A stretch of 43,737 bases of DNA from Geobacillus jurassicus NBRC 107829. Lineage in GTDB: Bacteria; Bacillota; Bacilli; Bacillales; Anoxybacillaceae. The notes under the pieces were generated by a model. It had not been told where the DNA came from. It made no database searches and was given only the letters and a program-made list of their open reading frames with translations. Every line of letters begins with the position of its first letter. Position 1 is the stretch's first letter. Where the stretch lies: assembly GCF_001544315.1 (NCBI RefSeq), contig NZ_BCQG01000029.1, forward strand, positions 1 to 43,737. Direction: 5' to 3'. The position numbers were made by a program, and so were the translations under genes. Shown one piece after another: positions 1 to 7,174 of this stretch.

Positions 1-753
1 CCCAAATAGGATATGACTTGAGACAGCCACATGCGTAAATATAGACGATGATCAGATAATAGAGAGAACATGGATCCACCACCTTTTTGTTCATTAAAAT
101 AAATTTTGATGATAAAAAATATTTTGTCAATAACCTTCAGTCTGCTGAAGTGATTGAAGACTTTAGTCGGTTCATGAAAAAGCGGTTTTATACTTTTAAA
201 CCATTCATTGTTTTCATGAAACATTCAGTGTTCGAATCAATACAGGCAGGGGAGACCCAATGCTTCTACTCATCAAGTTTCTTTGGGCTTTAAGGGGGCC
301 GCAGAAGGCTTCGGTTTCTTCTCGTATCTTTTGGGAAGAGAGGGGCGAGAGTACGTGAGTTGAGGATGGTGGAAGGAAAGGGAAAAGCGGTCATGGAAAT
401 GGATTATTCTCGAAAGGAGGCTTTGCGGACAATGAAAAGGCCTTAACATGCATCAAGTTTTCAGCAAGCCATGTTGACTTGTCCAAGAAGAACGGCGGTG
501 TAATACAGCTTTACCGCAACGTTTCTCAAATTGATAAGTCTTGCGACATCGATGTCTCCTTTCGTGCGGTCTCACGTCAACTAGAGGAGAAAACGGTTTT
601 TCACCGGTCCTCAAGGCTTTTTAAAAGAAGTGATCCGTTAGGCCCTTTTTAGGTCAGCCATTCGTCTGACGGGATTCGCATGCTAAGTAGTGAGAGGACG
701 GATGTGAACCGCCCTCTGTATATTTTCGGAAGTGCGAATCGGCGTTTTTTTCT
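1..753. other. Region without an intact gene
   Basis: I find no convincing gene here. A 68-codon open frame (87-293, plus) has no good ribosome binding site and resembles nothing I recognise. A very short minus-strand frame near 553, seven codons with a good AAAGGAG site, stops at once. The stretch is AT-rich at first and then mixed, which fits decayed or accessory DNA. Near 690-715 a GC-rich inverted repeat (GAGGACGG with CCGCCCTC) might act as a weak terminator for the minus-strand gene ending at 754, but it has no U-tract. Confidence 0.5.
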
Positions 754-1461
754 TTACGCCTTCACCGCCGCCAACACGCGCGGGAAGAGGATGTTGTTTT
801 CTAAGTGGATGTGTGTAAACAAATCTTCTTCGAGCGCCGCAAGTCGGTTGTAGACGAGCCGATATGTGCCGCACGCGTCTTCCGGCGGGGTGAAGTCGTT
901 CGTGATGTCGCGAATTTCTTTGATCAAATCACCGGCCGCGTCATGTTCATCGACCAGTTCGCGAATGGCCCGCTCGACCGCCTCCCGGTTTTCCGGCGAC
1001 GGGTTGTCAGCAAATTGCAAAATGAGCGGGAACGCGCCTGTTTCCTCTTTAATGAGATGTTGCTCGAGTTCCGTTTTTAACTCATGAAACAGTTTATGCA
1101 CCCGGGAAAGATGCGGGTGGTGCATGCCGTGAACGCGCAATACTTTCGTGACATACGGGCTGAGCTGCGGCAGTTCCTCGTTCAAATAGCGGTGATGCGT
1201 TCTCATGATATGGTCGACGAGTTCGTCGAGCGGCGCTTCATTCCAGTTTCTGGTTGGTTTATGTTGCGCTTCATTATACAAGGCGTTCAGCTGGCGAAGG
1301 AGCTCTTCCCCATCCAACCCGCGTTCTTCAATGGCTTCTTTGAGCGGACGCTGCCCGCCGCAGCAAAAGTCAATGCGATGCGCTTTCAACAAATCCGCTG
1401 CTTTCGGGAGTTTTGTGACAATATCGCCAATTAACGATTGCTCGGTAAACCGCTGTTCCAT
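754..1461 (-). CDS. ric: Iron-sulfur cluster repair di-iron protein (RIC/ScdA/YtfE family)
   Basis: A 235-residue cytosolic protein of the family that repairs Fe-S clusters damaged by nitric oxide or oxidative stress. Residues 1-60 form the ScdA N-terminal domain with its FCCGG motif (Cys33, Cys34). The rest is a hemerythrin-like helical bundle with the expected His and Glu ligands: THHRYLNEEL, HLIKEE, VDEHD and HIHLENNILFPR. The ATG at 1461 is chosen over upstream in-frame starts because GGAGGG lies 7 nt before it. The upstream region holds a well-placed Fnr box, so anaerobic or nitrosative induction is likely. The gene diverges from the molybdenum-cofactor operon. Family assignment is firm; the physiological role is by homology. 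Confidence 0.93.
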   Translation of the reverse strand: MEQRFTEQSLIGDIVTKLPKAADLLKAHRIDFCCGGQRPLKEAIEERGLDGEELLRQLNALYNEAQHKPTRNWNEAPLDELVDHIMRTHHRYLNEELPQLSPYVTKVLRVHGMHHPHLSRVHKLFHELKTELEQHLIKEETGAFPLILQFADNPSPENREAVERAIRELVDEHDAAGDLIKEIRDITNDFTPPEDACGTYRLVYNRLAALEEDLFTHIHLENNILFPRVLAAVKA

Positions 1462-1496
1462 TTGGGATCCCTCCATCGTCAAATCGTTGCAGCTTC

Positions 1497-1539
1497 AGCA
1501 TACCTTGTTTTCCATGTCAATGTTGTGATACATCTCACA
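1497..1539 (-). promoter_or_regulatory. Fnr-dependent class II promoter for ric
   Basis: A perfect Bacillus-type Fnr palindrome, TGTGA-N6-TCACA, spans 1524-1539. On the minus strand a -10 box TATGCT lies at 1502-1497, putting the start near 1490 and the box centre at about -41.5, the classical position for Fnr activation. A TTGACA at 1520-1515 is only 12 bp from the -10, too close to act as a -35, which fits activator dependence. An Fnr gene lies about 5 kb away at 6488-7174. Confidence 0.8.
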
Positions 1540-1568
1540 TAAGCGAAAAAAAGAGGACGACAAAGGAA

Positions 1569-1612
1569 CGTGATAAACATCACAACTGTGCCCTTCTTCT
1601 TTCAGGTAAAAT
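1569..1612 (+). promoter_or_regulatory. Second Fnr box with plus-strand -10 toward moeA
   Basis: CGTGA-N6-TCACA at 1569-1584 differs from the Fnr consensus at one base. A plus-strand -10 candidate, TAAAAT, lies at 1607-1612. A start near 1619 would put the box centre near -42, again the activating position. This suggests a divergent Fnr-activated promoter for the molybdenum-cofactor operon, about 275 bp upstream of moeA. The box could instead be an upstream site for ric. Confidence 0.6.
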
Positions 1613-1626
1613 AAAACAAACGAAAT

Positions 1627-1846
1627 CAGCTGATCGATCGAGTCGAAAATCGGGCTCAAGACGTGCTAAACTATATTCAGGAACAATGCCGCTATGCGGA
1701 TGAAGTGGTGCAAGAAGCTCGAACAGTCCGCCGCTTTGTTCAACGAAACGAGGGAGATGATTTTGCGGCATATTGCCGATGCTCGTGTTGTGGATGAAAA
1801 GTTGGCGGACGGCATAAAAAGGCGGCAACAATGGCAACAACGTTGA
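1627..1846 (+). pseudogene. Frameshifted small ORF upstream of moeA
   Basis: Two overlapping frames look like parts of one helical, charged polypeptide. The first, from 1627, reads QLIDRVENRAQDVLNYIQEQ and continues to about 1710. The second runs 1694-1846 and ends in DEKLADGIKRRQQWQQR and a TGA. Neither has a ribosome binding site or a good start. The simplest reading is a small gene or gene fragment broken by a frameshift. It lies between the putative Fnr promoter and moeA, so it would sit in the leader of the moeA transcript. I cannot assign a family. Confidence 0.35.
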
Positions 1847-1895
1847 AAGAACGATATGGTTGCCGCCAGCCGTATGATCGAAAGGGGAGAGAGAC

Positions 1896-3155
1896 ATGGT
1901 CGAAAGACGAACCCCCATTCCCGTAGCGGAAGCCATCGCCCGGGTGATGCGTTACGCTGGAAGAGGGGAAGAGGAGATCGTGCCGCTAAGGCAGTCGTAC
2001 GGACGCTATTTGGCGGAAGATTTATGCGCCGACCATGATGTGCCGCCGTTTGACCGCTCGCCGTATGACGGATTTGCCATTCGCGCCGCCGATTCCGAAG
2101 GAGCGGGGCTGGATCATCCGGTCGAGTTTGAAGTGATCGAAACGATCGGCGCCGGGCAAGTGGCGAAGCAGCCTGTCGGCCCGTTTCAAGCGGTGCGCCT
2201 GATGACCGGGGCGCAAATTCCGGAAGGATGCGATGCGGTCGTCATGCTCGAGCTTGCGAAACAATACGAGCGGGATGGAAAAACGTATATGGCCATTAAA
2301 CGCCCGTTCCGCCCTGGCGATAACATTTCGTTTCAAGGGGAAGATGCGAAAAAAGGGCAGCCGCTTGTCGAAAAAGGAACGCGCATCAACCCCGGGGTGG
2401 CGGCGCTCTTGGCGACGTTCGGCTACGCTGAAGTGAAGGTGGCGAAAAAGCCGCGCATCGGCATTTTTGCGACCGGAAGCGAGCTGCTCGACGTCTCTGA
2501 ACCGCTCGTGCCTGGAAAAATTCGCAACAGCAACGCCTACATGATCGAGGCGCAGGTGCTGAGAAGCGGCGCCGAGCCGATTTATTTCGGCCAGCTCGCC
2601 GACGACCTCGATGCGTGCTTTCACGCTGTGTGCCAGGCGCTCGATCAAGTGGACATGCTTATTACGACCGGCGGCGTCTCGGTGGGCGACTTCGATTATT
2701 TGCCCGCCATTTACGAACGGCTCGGAGCGAACGTCTTGTTTAACAAAATCGCCATGCGCCCGGGGAGCGTAACGACCGTCGCCGAACGGGATGGCAAGCT
2801 GCTGTTCGGCTTATCCGGCAACCCGTCGGCGTGCTATGTCGGGTATGAACTGTTCGTCCGCCCGGTCGTGCGCACGCGGTTGTTTTCCACAAAGCCGTAT
2901 TTGAAAAAAGCGAAGGCCACGCTTGGCGCCGAGTTTCCGAAGCCGAATCCGTTCACCCGCTTCGTGCGCAGCCGGATCGAGGCGGTTGACGGTCGACTGA
3001 TCGTGAAACCGGTCGGCATGGACAAATCGAACATCGTCACCTCGCTTGCCTTTGCGAACGCCTTGATGGTGCTGCCGGGCGGAACGAGAGGGTTTGCGGT
3101 TGGCGATGAGGTCGAAGTGTGGCTTCTTGATGACGATGAGGGGTCGAGTACATGA
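1896..3155 (+). CDS. moeA: Molybdopterin molybdenumtransferase MoeA
   Basis: A 419-residue cytosolic enzyme that inserts molybdate into adenylylated molybdopterin in the last step of molybdenum cofactor synthesis. Visible family signatures are PFDRSPYDGFA near residue 50, TGAQIPEGCDAVVM near 108, ATGSELL in the MoCF-binding domain, TTGGVSVGDFDY, and MRPG followed by GLSGNPSA. Length is normal. The ATG at 1896 follows AGGGGAGAGA. It is first of a tight operon and overlaps mobB by 4 nt (ATGA), implying translational coupling. A putative Fnr-type promoter lies upstream, which makes sense because nitrate reductase needs this cofactor. Confidence 0.96.
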   Translation: MVERRTPIPVAEAIARVMRYAGRGEEEIVPLRQSYGRYLAEDLCADHDVPPFDRSPYDGFAIRAADSEGAGLDHPVEFEVIETIGAGQVAKQPVGPFQAVRLMTGAQIPEGCDAVVMLELAKQYERDGKTYMAIKRPFRPGDNISFQGEDAKKGQPLVEKGTRINPGVAALLATFGYAEVKVAKKPRIGIFATGSELLDVSEPLVPGKIRNSNAYMIEAQVLRSGAEPIYFGQLADDLDACFHAVCQALDQVDMLITTGGVSVGDFDYLPAIYERLGANVLFNKIAMRPGSVTTVAERDGKLLFGLSGNPSACYVGYELFVRPVVRTRLFSTKPYLKKAKATLGAEFPKPNPFTRFVRSRIEAVDGRLIVKPVGMDKSNIVTSLAFANALMVLPGGTRGFAVGDEVEVWLLDDDEGSST

Positions 3156-3652
3156 ACGTCTGGCAAGTCGTCGGCTATAAACATAGCGGCAAGACGACGC
3201 TTGTGGAAAAATGGGTGGCGGCCGCTGTCCGGGAAGGATGGCGCGTTGGGACGGTGAAGCACCACGGCCATGGCGGCGAGCCCATGCGGCCGGAAGGCGT
3301 CGATTCCGTCCGCCATGAGCGGGCCGGGGCGGTGGCGGCGGCGGTCGAAGGGGACGGGCTTTTGCAGCTCCATCTCCGCCGTCCGTTGTGGCGGCTGGAT
3401 GATGTATTGGCGCTCTATGCACCGCTTCAGCTCGATCTCGTGTTGGTGGAGGGCTATAAACAAGAGCGGCACCCGAAAGTCGTGCTTGTCCGCTCCGAGG
3501 AAGATTGGGCGTCGCTTCAGCACCTCGCCGACATCCGCGCCGTCATCGCTTGGGAGCCGCTGCAAGGGACGCTGCCGCACCCCGTGTTTTCGCTGGCCGA
3601 TGATGACGAATATATTCCATGGCTCATGAATGAGGTGAGAACGCGAACATGA
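3152..3652 (+). CDS. mobB: Molybdopterin-guanine dinucleotide biosynthesis adaptor MobB
   Basis: A 166-residue P-loop GTPase that assists conversion of Mo-molybdopterin to the guanine dinucleotide form. The Walker A motif GYKHSGKTT is at residues 8-16, followed by the family's VGTVKHHGHGG segment and a downstream VEGYKQE motif. It overlaps moeA upstream and moaE downstream, each by 4 nt. MobA, the nucleotidyltransferase it helps, is not in this window. Confidence 0.93.
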   Translation: MNVWQVVGYKHSGKTTLVEKWVAAAVREGWRVGTVKHHGHGGEPMRPEGVDSVRHERAGAVAAAVEGDGLLQLHLRRPLWRLDDVLALYAPLQLDLVLVEGYKQERHPKVVLVRSEEDWASLQHLADIRAVIAWEPLQGTLPHPVFSLADDDEYIPWLMNEVRTRT

Positions 3653-4116
3653 CAGAACCGTTGTTTGCCATTACCGACCGGCCGATTTCGGTCGAGGATG
3701 TCATGAAAAAAGTGATGCGTCCGGAAGCGGGGGCGGTCGCTCTGTTTGTCGGCACGGTGCGCGAATGGACGAACGGCAAGCGGACGCTCTTTTTGCAATA
3801 TGAGGCGTACGTGTCGATGGCCGAGAAAATGCTCGCGCAAATTGGGGCGGAAATTAAGGAGAAATGGCCGGGGGCGAAAACCGCCATCACCCACCGGATC
3901 GGCAAGCTTGAGATCGGCGACATCGCGGTCGTCATCGCCGTTTCCTCGCCGCACCGCGCCGAAGCGTATGAAGCGAGCCGCTATGCGATTGAACGAATCA
4001 AACAAATCGTGCCGATTTGGAAAAAAGAGCAATGGGAAGACGGAAGCGCATGGATCGGCGACCAGCTCGAAACAACGGCGTACCCGTCCGGAAAGCCGGA
4101 GGTGAAGGAAGAATGA
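3649..4116 (+). CDS. moaE: Molybdopterin synthase catalytic subunit MoaE
   Basis: A 155-residue large subunit of molybdopterin synthase, which transfers sulfur from the MoaD thiocarboxylate to precursor Z (cPMP). Family motifs are the FVGTVREWTNGKR segment, LQYEAY, HRIGKLEIGDIAV, SSPHRAEA and the VPIWKKEQW block holding the catalytic lysine. Its stop overlaps the moaD start (ATGA), as expected for two subunits of one complex. MoaA and MoaC, which make precursor Z, are not in the window. Confidence 0.96.
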   Translation: MTEPLFAITDRPISVEDVMKKVMRPEAGAVALFVGTVREWTNGKRTLFLQYEAYVSMAEKMLAQIGAEIKEKWPGAKTAITHRIGKLEIGDIAVVIAVSSPHRAEAYEASRYAIERIKQIVPIWKKEQWEDGSAWIGDQLETTAYPSGKPEVKEE

Positions 4117-4343
4117 TCCGTCTATTGTTTTTCGCCCATTTGGGCGAGCAAATCGGCGAGCGGCAAGTGACATGGCCGCACGTCCCGAAAACGGTGAAGC
4201 AGCTGAAAGACGAAGTAGAAGAACGCTACGGCATCTCGCTCGGGCGCGTCATGACAGCGGTCAATGAAGAATATGCCCGCGACGAGGCGCCGCTTCATGA
4301 AGGCGACACGGTCGCTTTTATTCCACCGGTAAGCGGAGGGTGA
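4113..4343 (+). CDS. moaD: Molybdopterin synthase sulfur carrier subunit MoaD
   Basis: A 76-residue ubiquitin-fold protein whose C-terminal Gly-Gly (IPPVSGG) is activated and thiocarboxylated to donate sulfur in molybdopterin synthesis. The start is the ATG at 4113, which overlaps the moaE stop. A longer in-frame extension upstream lies inside moaE and is not credible. Size and C-terminus match the family. Confidence 0.94.
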   Translation: MIRLLFFAHLGEQIGERQVTWPHVPKTVKQLKDEVEERYGISLGRVMTAVNEEYARDEAPLHEGDTVAFIPPVSGG

Positions 4344-4348
4344 GACGG

Positions 4349-5077
4349 ATGGCGAACAAAAGCAAATGGGTGATGCCAAAACAGCACGGCGCCTGGGCGA
4401 TGCTCATCATCCCGTTTTGGCTCGGGGCGTACGCGGGCGGGTTTTCGTGGATTCACGCGCCGCTCTTTATCGCCTGGACCGCGCTCTATTTGGCGACGTA
4501 TCCGCTTTTGATGGCGGTGAAAACGAAACGGAAAGACCCGTACGTGCCCGCCGCCGCCCGCTACGGCGCCATCGCCGCGGCGGGGCTTGCCGTCTCTCTT
4601 TGGCAGCAGCCGGCGCTTTTCTACTTCGGGCTCGCCATGGTGCCGTTTTTCTTGGTGAACACGTACTACAGCAAGAAAAAGAACGAGCGCGCCTTTTGGA
4701 ACGACGCGGCGGCCATCGCGGCGTTTTGCGTCGGCGGCCTCGCCGCCTTTTACGCCGGACGCGGGGCGCTAACGCTTGAAGCGTTTGAACTTGCCCTATT
4801 TTCCTTCCTCTTTTTCCTCGGCAGCACGTTTTACGTAAAAACGATGATTCGGGAAAAGAAAAACGAGCGGTACAAATGGCTGTCATGGGGCTACCACGCC
4901 TTGCTGATCGTCGGCCTCATCGCCATCGGCGAGCCGTTCGCCGTTTTGGCCTACACACCGAGCGCCATCCGCGCCGTCTCTTTATACGGCAAAGCGCTGC
5001 CGATCATGAAACTTGGCATGCTGGAAATCGCCAATGCGGCGTACTTTTTCATCGCAATGATCGTGATCTATTCTTGA
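4349..5077 (+). CDS. ywiC: YwiC-like integral membrane protein
   Basis: A 242-residue, strongly hydrophobic protein with roughly seven to eight predicted membrane segments and the conserved opening PKQHGAWAMLIIPFWLG typical of YwiC-like proteins. Function is unknown; in B. subtilis ywiC lies beside fnr and the nitrate reductase genes. The ATG at 4349 is preferred over a GTG at 4340 because GGAGG lies about 9 nt before it. It follows moaD directly and ends the operon at a terminator. Its place after cofactor genes and near fnr suggests a link with anaerobic respiration, which is inference. Confidence 0.85.
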   Translation: MANKSKWVMPKQHGAWAMLIIPFWLGAYAGGFSWIHAPLFIAWTALYLATYPLLMAVKTKRKDPYVPAAARYGAIAAAGLAVSLWQQPALFYFGLAMVPFFLVNTYYSKKKNERAFWNDAAAIAAFCVGGLAAFYAGRGALTLEAFELALFSFLFFLGSTFYVKTMIREKKNERYKWLSWGYHALLIVGLIAIGEPFAVLAYTPSAIRAVSLYGKALPIMKLGMLEIANAAYFFIAMIVIYS

Positions 5078-5080
5078 GCG

Positions 5081-5125
5081 AACCTCCAAAGGAGTCTGAA
5101 ACGGGCCGTTGGGGGTTTTTCTTTT
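5081..5125 (+). terminator. Intrinsic terminator of the moeA-ywiC operon
   Basis: AACCTCCAA pairs with TTGGGGGTT (one G-U), followed by TTTTCTTTT. It lies just after the ywiC stop. Confidence 0.8.
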
Positions 5126-5153
5126 GACTCTTTTTCGCAAGAACCACTGTAAT
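5124..5153 (+). promoter_or_regulatory. Sigma-A-type promoter for the toxin-antitoxin pair
   Basis: TTGACT at 5124-5129 and TGTAAT at 5148-5153 are separated by 18 bp; each matches the consensus at five of six positions. The -35 lies within the T-tract end of the preceding terminator. Confidence 0.6.
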
Positions 5154-5207
5154 AATAGGCAAGGACATATTCATTGATCAAGAAGTACGGTGGAGGAGGT
5201 TGATAAT

Positions 5208-5366
5208 ATGGAAAAACAAATGACAGCAGAAGAAATCTTAGAAGCCATTCAAAAAATGAGCAATGAGGCGCGATGGAAGTTGCTTGATAAAATGTATGAT
5301 TTGTATTATTCGAAAGAACATTTGATCAAAAAAGAAAGGCTTGAACGCTTATGGGGAGGAGGATGA
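5208..5366 (+). CDS. Small ORF, candidate antitoxin of PemK/MazF-like toxin
   Basis: A 52-residue, probably all-helical, charged protein starting MEKQMTAEEILEAIQKMSNE and ending in WGGG. It has a very strong ribosome binding site (GGAGGAGGTTGATAAT-ATG). Its TGA ends 3 nt before the toxin ATG, an arrangement typical of antitoxin-toxin pairs. I see no ribbon-helix-helix or AbrB-type DNA-binding domain, and it is shorter than usual MazE proteins. Antitoxin identity therefore rests on position, size and charge only. Confidence 0.65.
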   Translation: MEKQMTAEEILEAIQKMSNEARWKLLDKMYDLYYSKEHLIKKERLERLWGGG

Positions 5367-5369
5367 TGA

Positions 5370-5735
5370 ATGAGAGGAGAAATATGGGTATACATGGATG
5401 TGGAAAGTTCGAAAAGAAGGCAGGGGGTGATTATCGCAGATGGGGGGACCATCGCTGATATTGATGTCACTCTTGCGAAAGTGACGAGTCAGGGGATTCG
5501 AAATATGTTTGATGTCCCCATCGAACATTGGAAGGAAGCGGGGCTTAACAAGCCATCGGTTGTCCGCTGCTCAAAATTAAAAACGGTAAGCAGTGTAGAG
5601 CTGCTATTCAAAGTGGGTTCATTGCATCATGAGGATTTGCAGCGGGTGATGGATGCGGTGATCAAATATATTACTGCGGGGGGTCAGAAAATTAAACATT
5701 TCAATTATTGTATGCCTCGCATGTGCATCCTCTAG
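5370..5735 (+). CDS. PemK/MazF-like type II toxin (putative mRNA interferase)
   Basis: A 121-residue protein with the family opening RGEIWVYMD, the loop RRQGVIIADG, and a later strand region VVRCSKLKTVSS. These match the PemK/MazF fold, which cleaves RNA at short sequences. The last 15-20 residues (after VIKYITAGGQ) do not resemble the family and include a cysteine-rich tail, so the C-terminus may come from a frameshift or an insertion junction. It is divergent from well-known MazF proteins. The pair is flanked by decayed transporter genes, consistent with a horizontally acquired island. Confidence 0.75.
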   Translation: MRGEIWVYMDVESSKRRQGVIIADGGTIADIDVTLAKVTSQGIRNMFDVPIEHWKEAGLNKPSVVRCSKLKTVSSVELLFKVGSLHHEDLQRVMDAVIKYITAGGQKIKHFNYCMPRMCIL

Positions 5736-5862
5736 AAGGTCGGTGATTTAATGCCAAAAAAGTTAAAACGGGATCTTCTTTAAATGGAGAAGCCTTGTAA
5801 AATCAACCCTTGTCCCTCAACGAGCTTTACCGATTCGGAAAAATAACAGTTTTTCACCAGTT

Positions 5863-6159
5863 TTGATTCTCGGGCTGTCGTTTCGTCTGAAACAGGTCGG
5901 GGCGGTGACGGAAGTGTTGCTTTACTATTTGTTGATGTTTTCGGGGTTTTTCCTTTCTCCGAAACTGCTTCCGTCTGTCTTCCACGTGCTAAATTTCTTT
6001 TCACCTCTCTCGTGGGCCGTGCATGGGATGCGCGCCGGTTGGCCAGCGCTCGTTCCCGCCTTGCTTGTTTCGTGCTTTTGGGTGGGAGCCGGCGTGATCG
6101 TGCTCCGCTCGCAATGGAACTGGGCGAGAAAGGCCGGGAAGTTGGGGAGTTATGTATAG
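5863..6159 (+). pseudogene. C-terminal remnant of an ABC-2 type transporter permease
   Basis: The frame gives about 98 residues with three hydrophobic segments: YYLLMFSGFFLSPKLLP, VLNFFSPLSWAVHGMRAG and ALLVSCFWVGAGVIVL. It ends in a charged tail, the typical C-terminal third of an ABC-2 permease. There is no ribosome binding site, and the N-terminal two thirds and any ATPase are missing. The junction near 5840-5862 separates it from sequence I cannot identify. It reads as a deletion remnant. Confidence 0.65.
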
Positions 6160-6192
6160 AGCCATGGGGTCTGGCTATCATTGATAAAAAAG

Positions 6193-6228
6193 AGGATGTC
6201 CCAGATTGAGTAGGACATCCTTATTTTT
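6193..6228. terminator. Bidirectional terminator between two transporter remnants
   Basis: AGGATGTCC and GGACATCCT form a 9-bp stem, with TATTTTT after it on the plus strand and a run of A before it that gives a U-tract on the minus strand. It serves both the permease remnant and the MFS remnant. Confidence 0.75.
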
Positions 6229-6239
6229 CACTGTATACG

Positions 6240-6464
6240 AACCAAAATAGTTTGGCGATGCGGCGTCTTTTGCTCCTATCCGATCAATAACCGGTCCACA
6301 AAGAAGCCTGGCAAGAAATCTCGACAAACCGAGGGAAAATAAAACGGTTCCCATCAAAAAGCCTGATTGCAAAACGTCGGCGATATACCACGCTATAACA
6401 ACACTGTATATGACATCCCCCAAGTTTGAAAAAACGTGGCTGTGCAAAATTTTGCAGCGTTCAA
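6240..6464 (-). pseudogene. N-terminal remnant of an MFS transporter
   Basis: A TTG at 6464 after AAGGGTGA starts a frame that breaks in a run of six T. One more T would join it to FSNLGDVIYSVVIAWYIADV and then LSRFLARLLCGPVIDRIG, the first two to three helices and DR loop of a major facilitator exporter. After about residue 65 the frame runs into the terminator region, so the C-terminal four fifths are gone. It is immediately downstream of fnr, where B. subtilis instead has narK upstream of fnr. The fragment looks more like a drug-exporter MFS than NarK. Confidence 0.65.
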
Positions 6465-6487
6465 AAGGATCACCCTTCTTCCGCCCG

Positions 6488-7174
6488 TCAGTCGATGCGG
6501 CACAGCTCGGGCGGGCAGCCTTCGCAGGAGATTTCGTCGCGCAAATATTGCAAGTCGTGGACGCAGATTTTTCCTTTTTGCACGGAGATGATGCCTTTTT
6601 TCCGCAGATCGCCAAGCATGCGGTTGACGACTTCGCGGGCGGTGCCGCAAAAGTTGGCGAGTTCTTGGTTGGTGAGCGGAATGTCGATCAAAATGCCGTC
6701 TTCCTTCATGACGCCGTAGCTGTTGCACAAGCGGATGAGCGTCGAATAGAGCGCTCCTTTTTTGCCGTGCAAAATGAGGTCGCGGAATTTCGTCTGCGTT
6801 TTCCGGAAATGGAGGCTCATCCATTTCATGAATTCGATCGCCATGGTCGGATGTTTGGCGAGTTCTTGTTCGAGCCTCTCGCGCGGAATGGCGGAAACAA
6901 CGCCGTCTTCGAGCACTTTCGCCGTCAGCATGTAGCGGGCGCCGGGGCAAAAGAGCGTCAGCTCGCCGATCAAGTCCCCTTCGCTGCAAATGCGCAACGC
7001 AAGCTCCTGTCCATTCATGTCCATTTTGCTGATTTGGATTTTCCCGGATTGGATATAGTACAGTTCGTCCGCCTTTTCTCCTTCTTGAAACAAGTACGTT
7101 CCTTTCTCAAGGCGAAGATCGCGCCCGAGCGATGTAAGCCACTTCTGCCATTCACGAGATTCAACCTCGTTCAT
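6488..7174 (-). CDS. fnr: Anaerobic transcription regulator Fnr (Crp/Fnr family)
   Basis: A 228-residue regulator with an N-terminal cyclic-nucleotide-type beta-barrel (about 15-115), a dimerisation helix (115-140) and a C-terminal winged helix with LTNQELANFCGTAREVVNRML as recognition region. Cys217, Cys220 and Cys225 near the C-terminus form C-x2-C-x4-C, the Bacillus Fnr pattern of three cysteines that, with an aspartate (probably Asp132), binds a [4Fe-4S] cluster. Enterobacterial FNR has its cysteines at the N-terminus, so this is the Bacillus type. Fnr boxes found at 1524 and 1569 are likely targets. The start ATG at 7174 has a modest AAGG site. Confidence 0.93.
   Translation of the reverse strand: MNEVESREWQKWLTSLGRDLRLEKGTYLFQEGEKADELYYIQSGKIQISKMDMNGQELALRICSEGDLIGELTLFCPGARYMLTAKVLEDGVVSAIPRERLEQELAKHPTMAIEFMKWMSLHFRKTQTKFRDLILHGKKGALYSTLIRLCNSYGVMKEDGILIDIPLTNQELANFCGTAREVVNRMLGDLRKKGIISVQKGKICVHDLQYLRDEISCEGCPPELCRID

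Noticed and set aside
87-293. 68-codon plus-strand frame at the window start
   Set aside because: No ribosome binding site, unremarkable composition, no recognisable family; not supported as a gene.
690-715. GC-rich inverted repeat as ric terminator
   Set aside because: The stem includes a G-U pair and is not followed by a U-tract on the minus strand, so I mention it only as a weak possibility.
1515-1520. TTGACA (minus strand) as the -35 of ric
   Set aside because: Only 12 bp from the best -10, TATGCT; the Fnr box position explains the promoter better.
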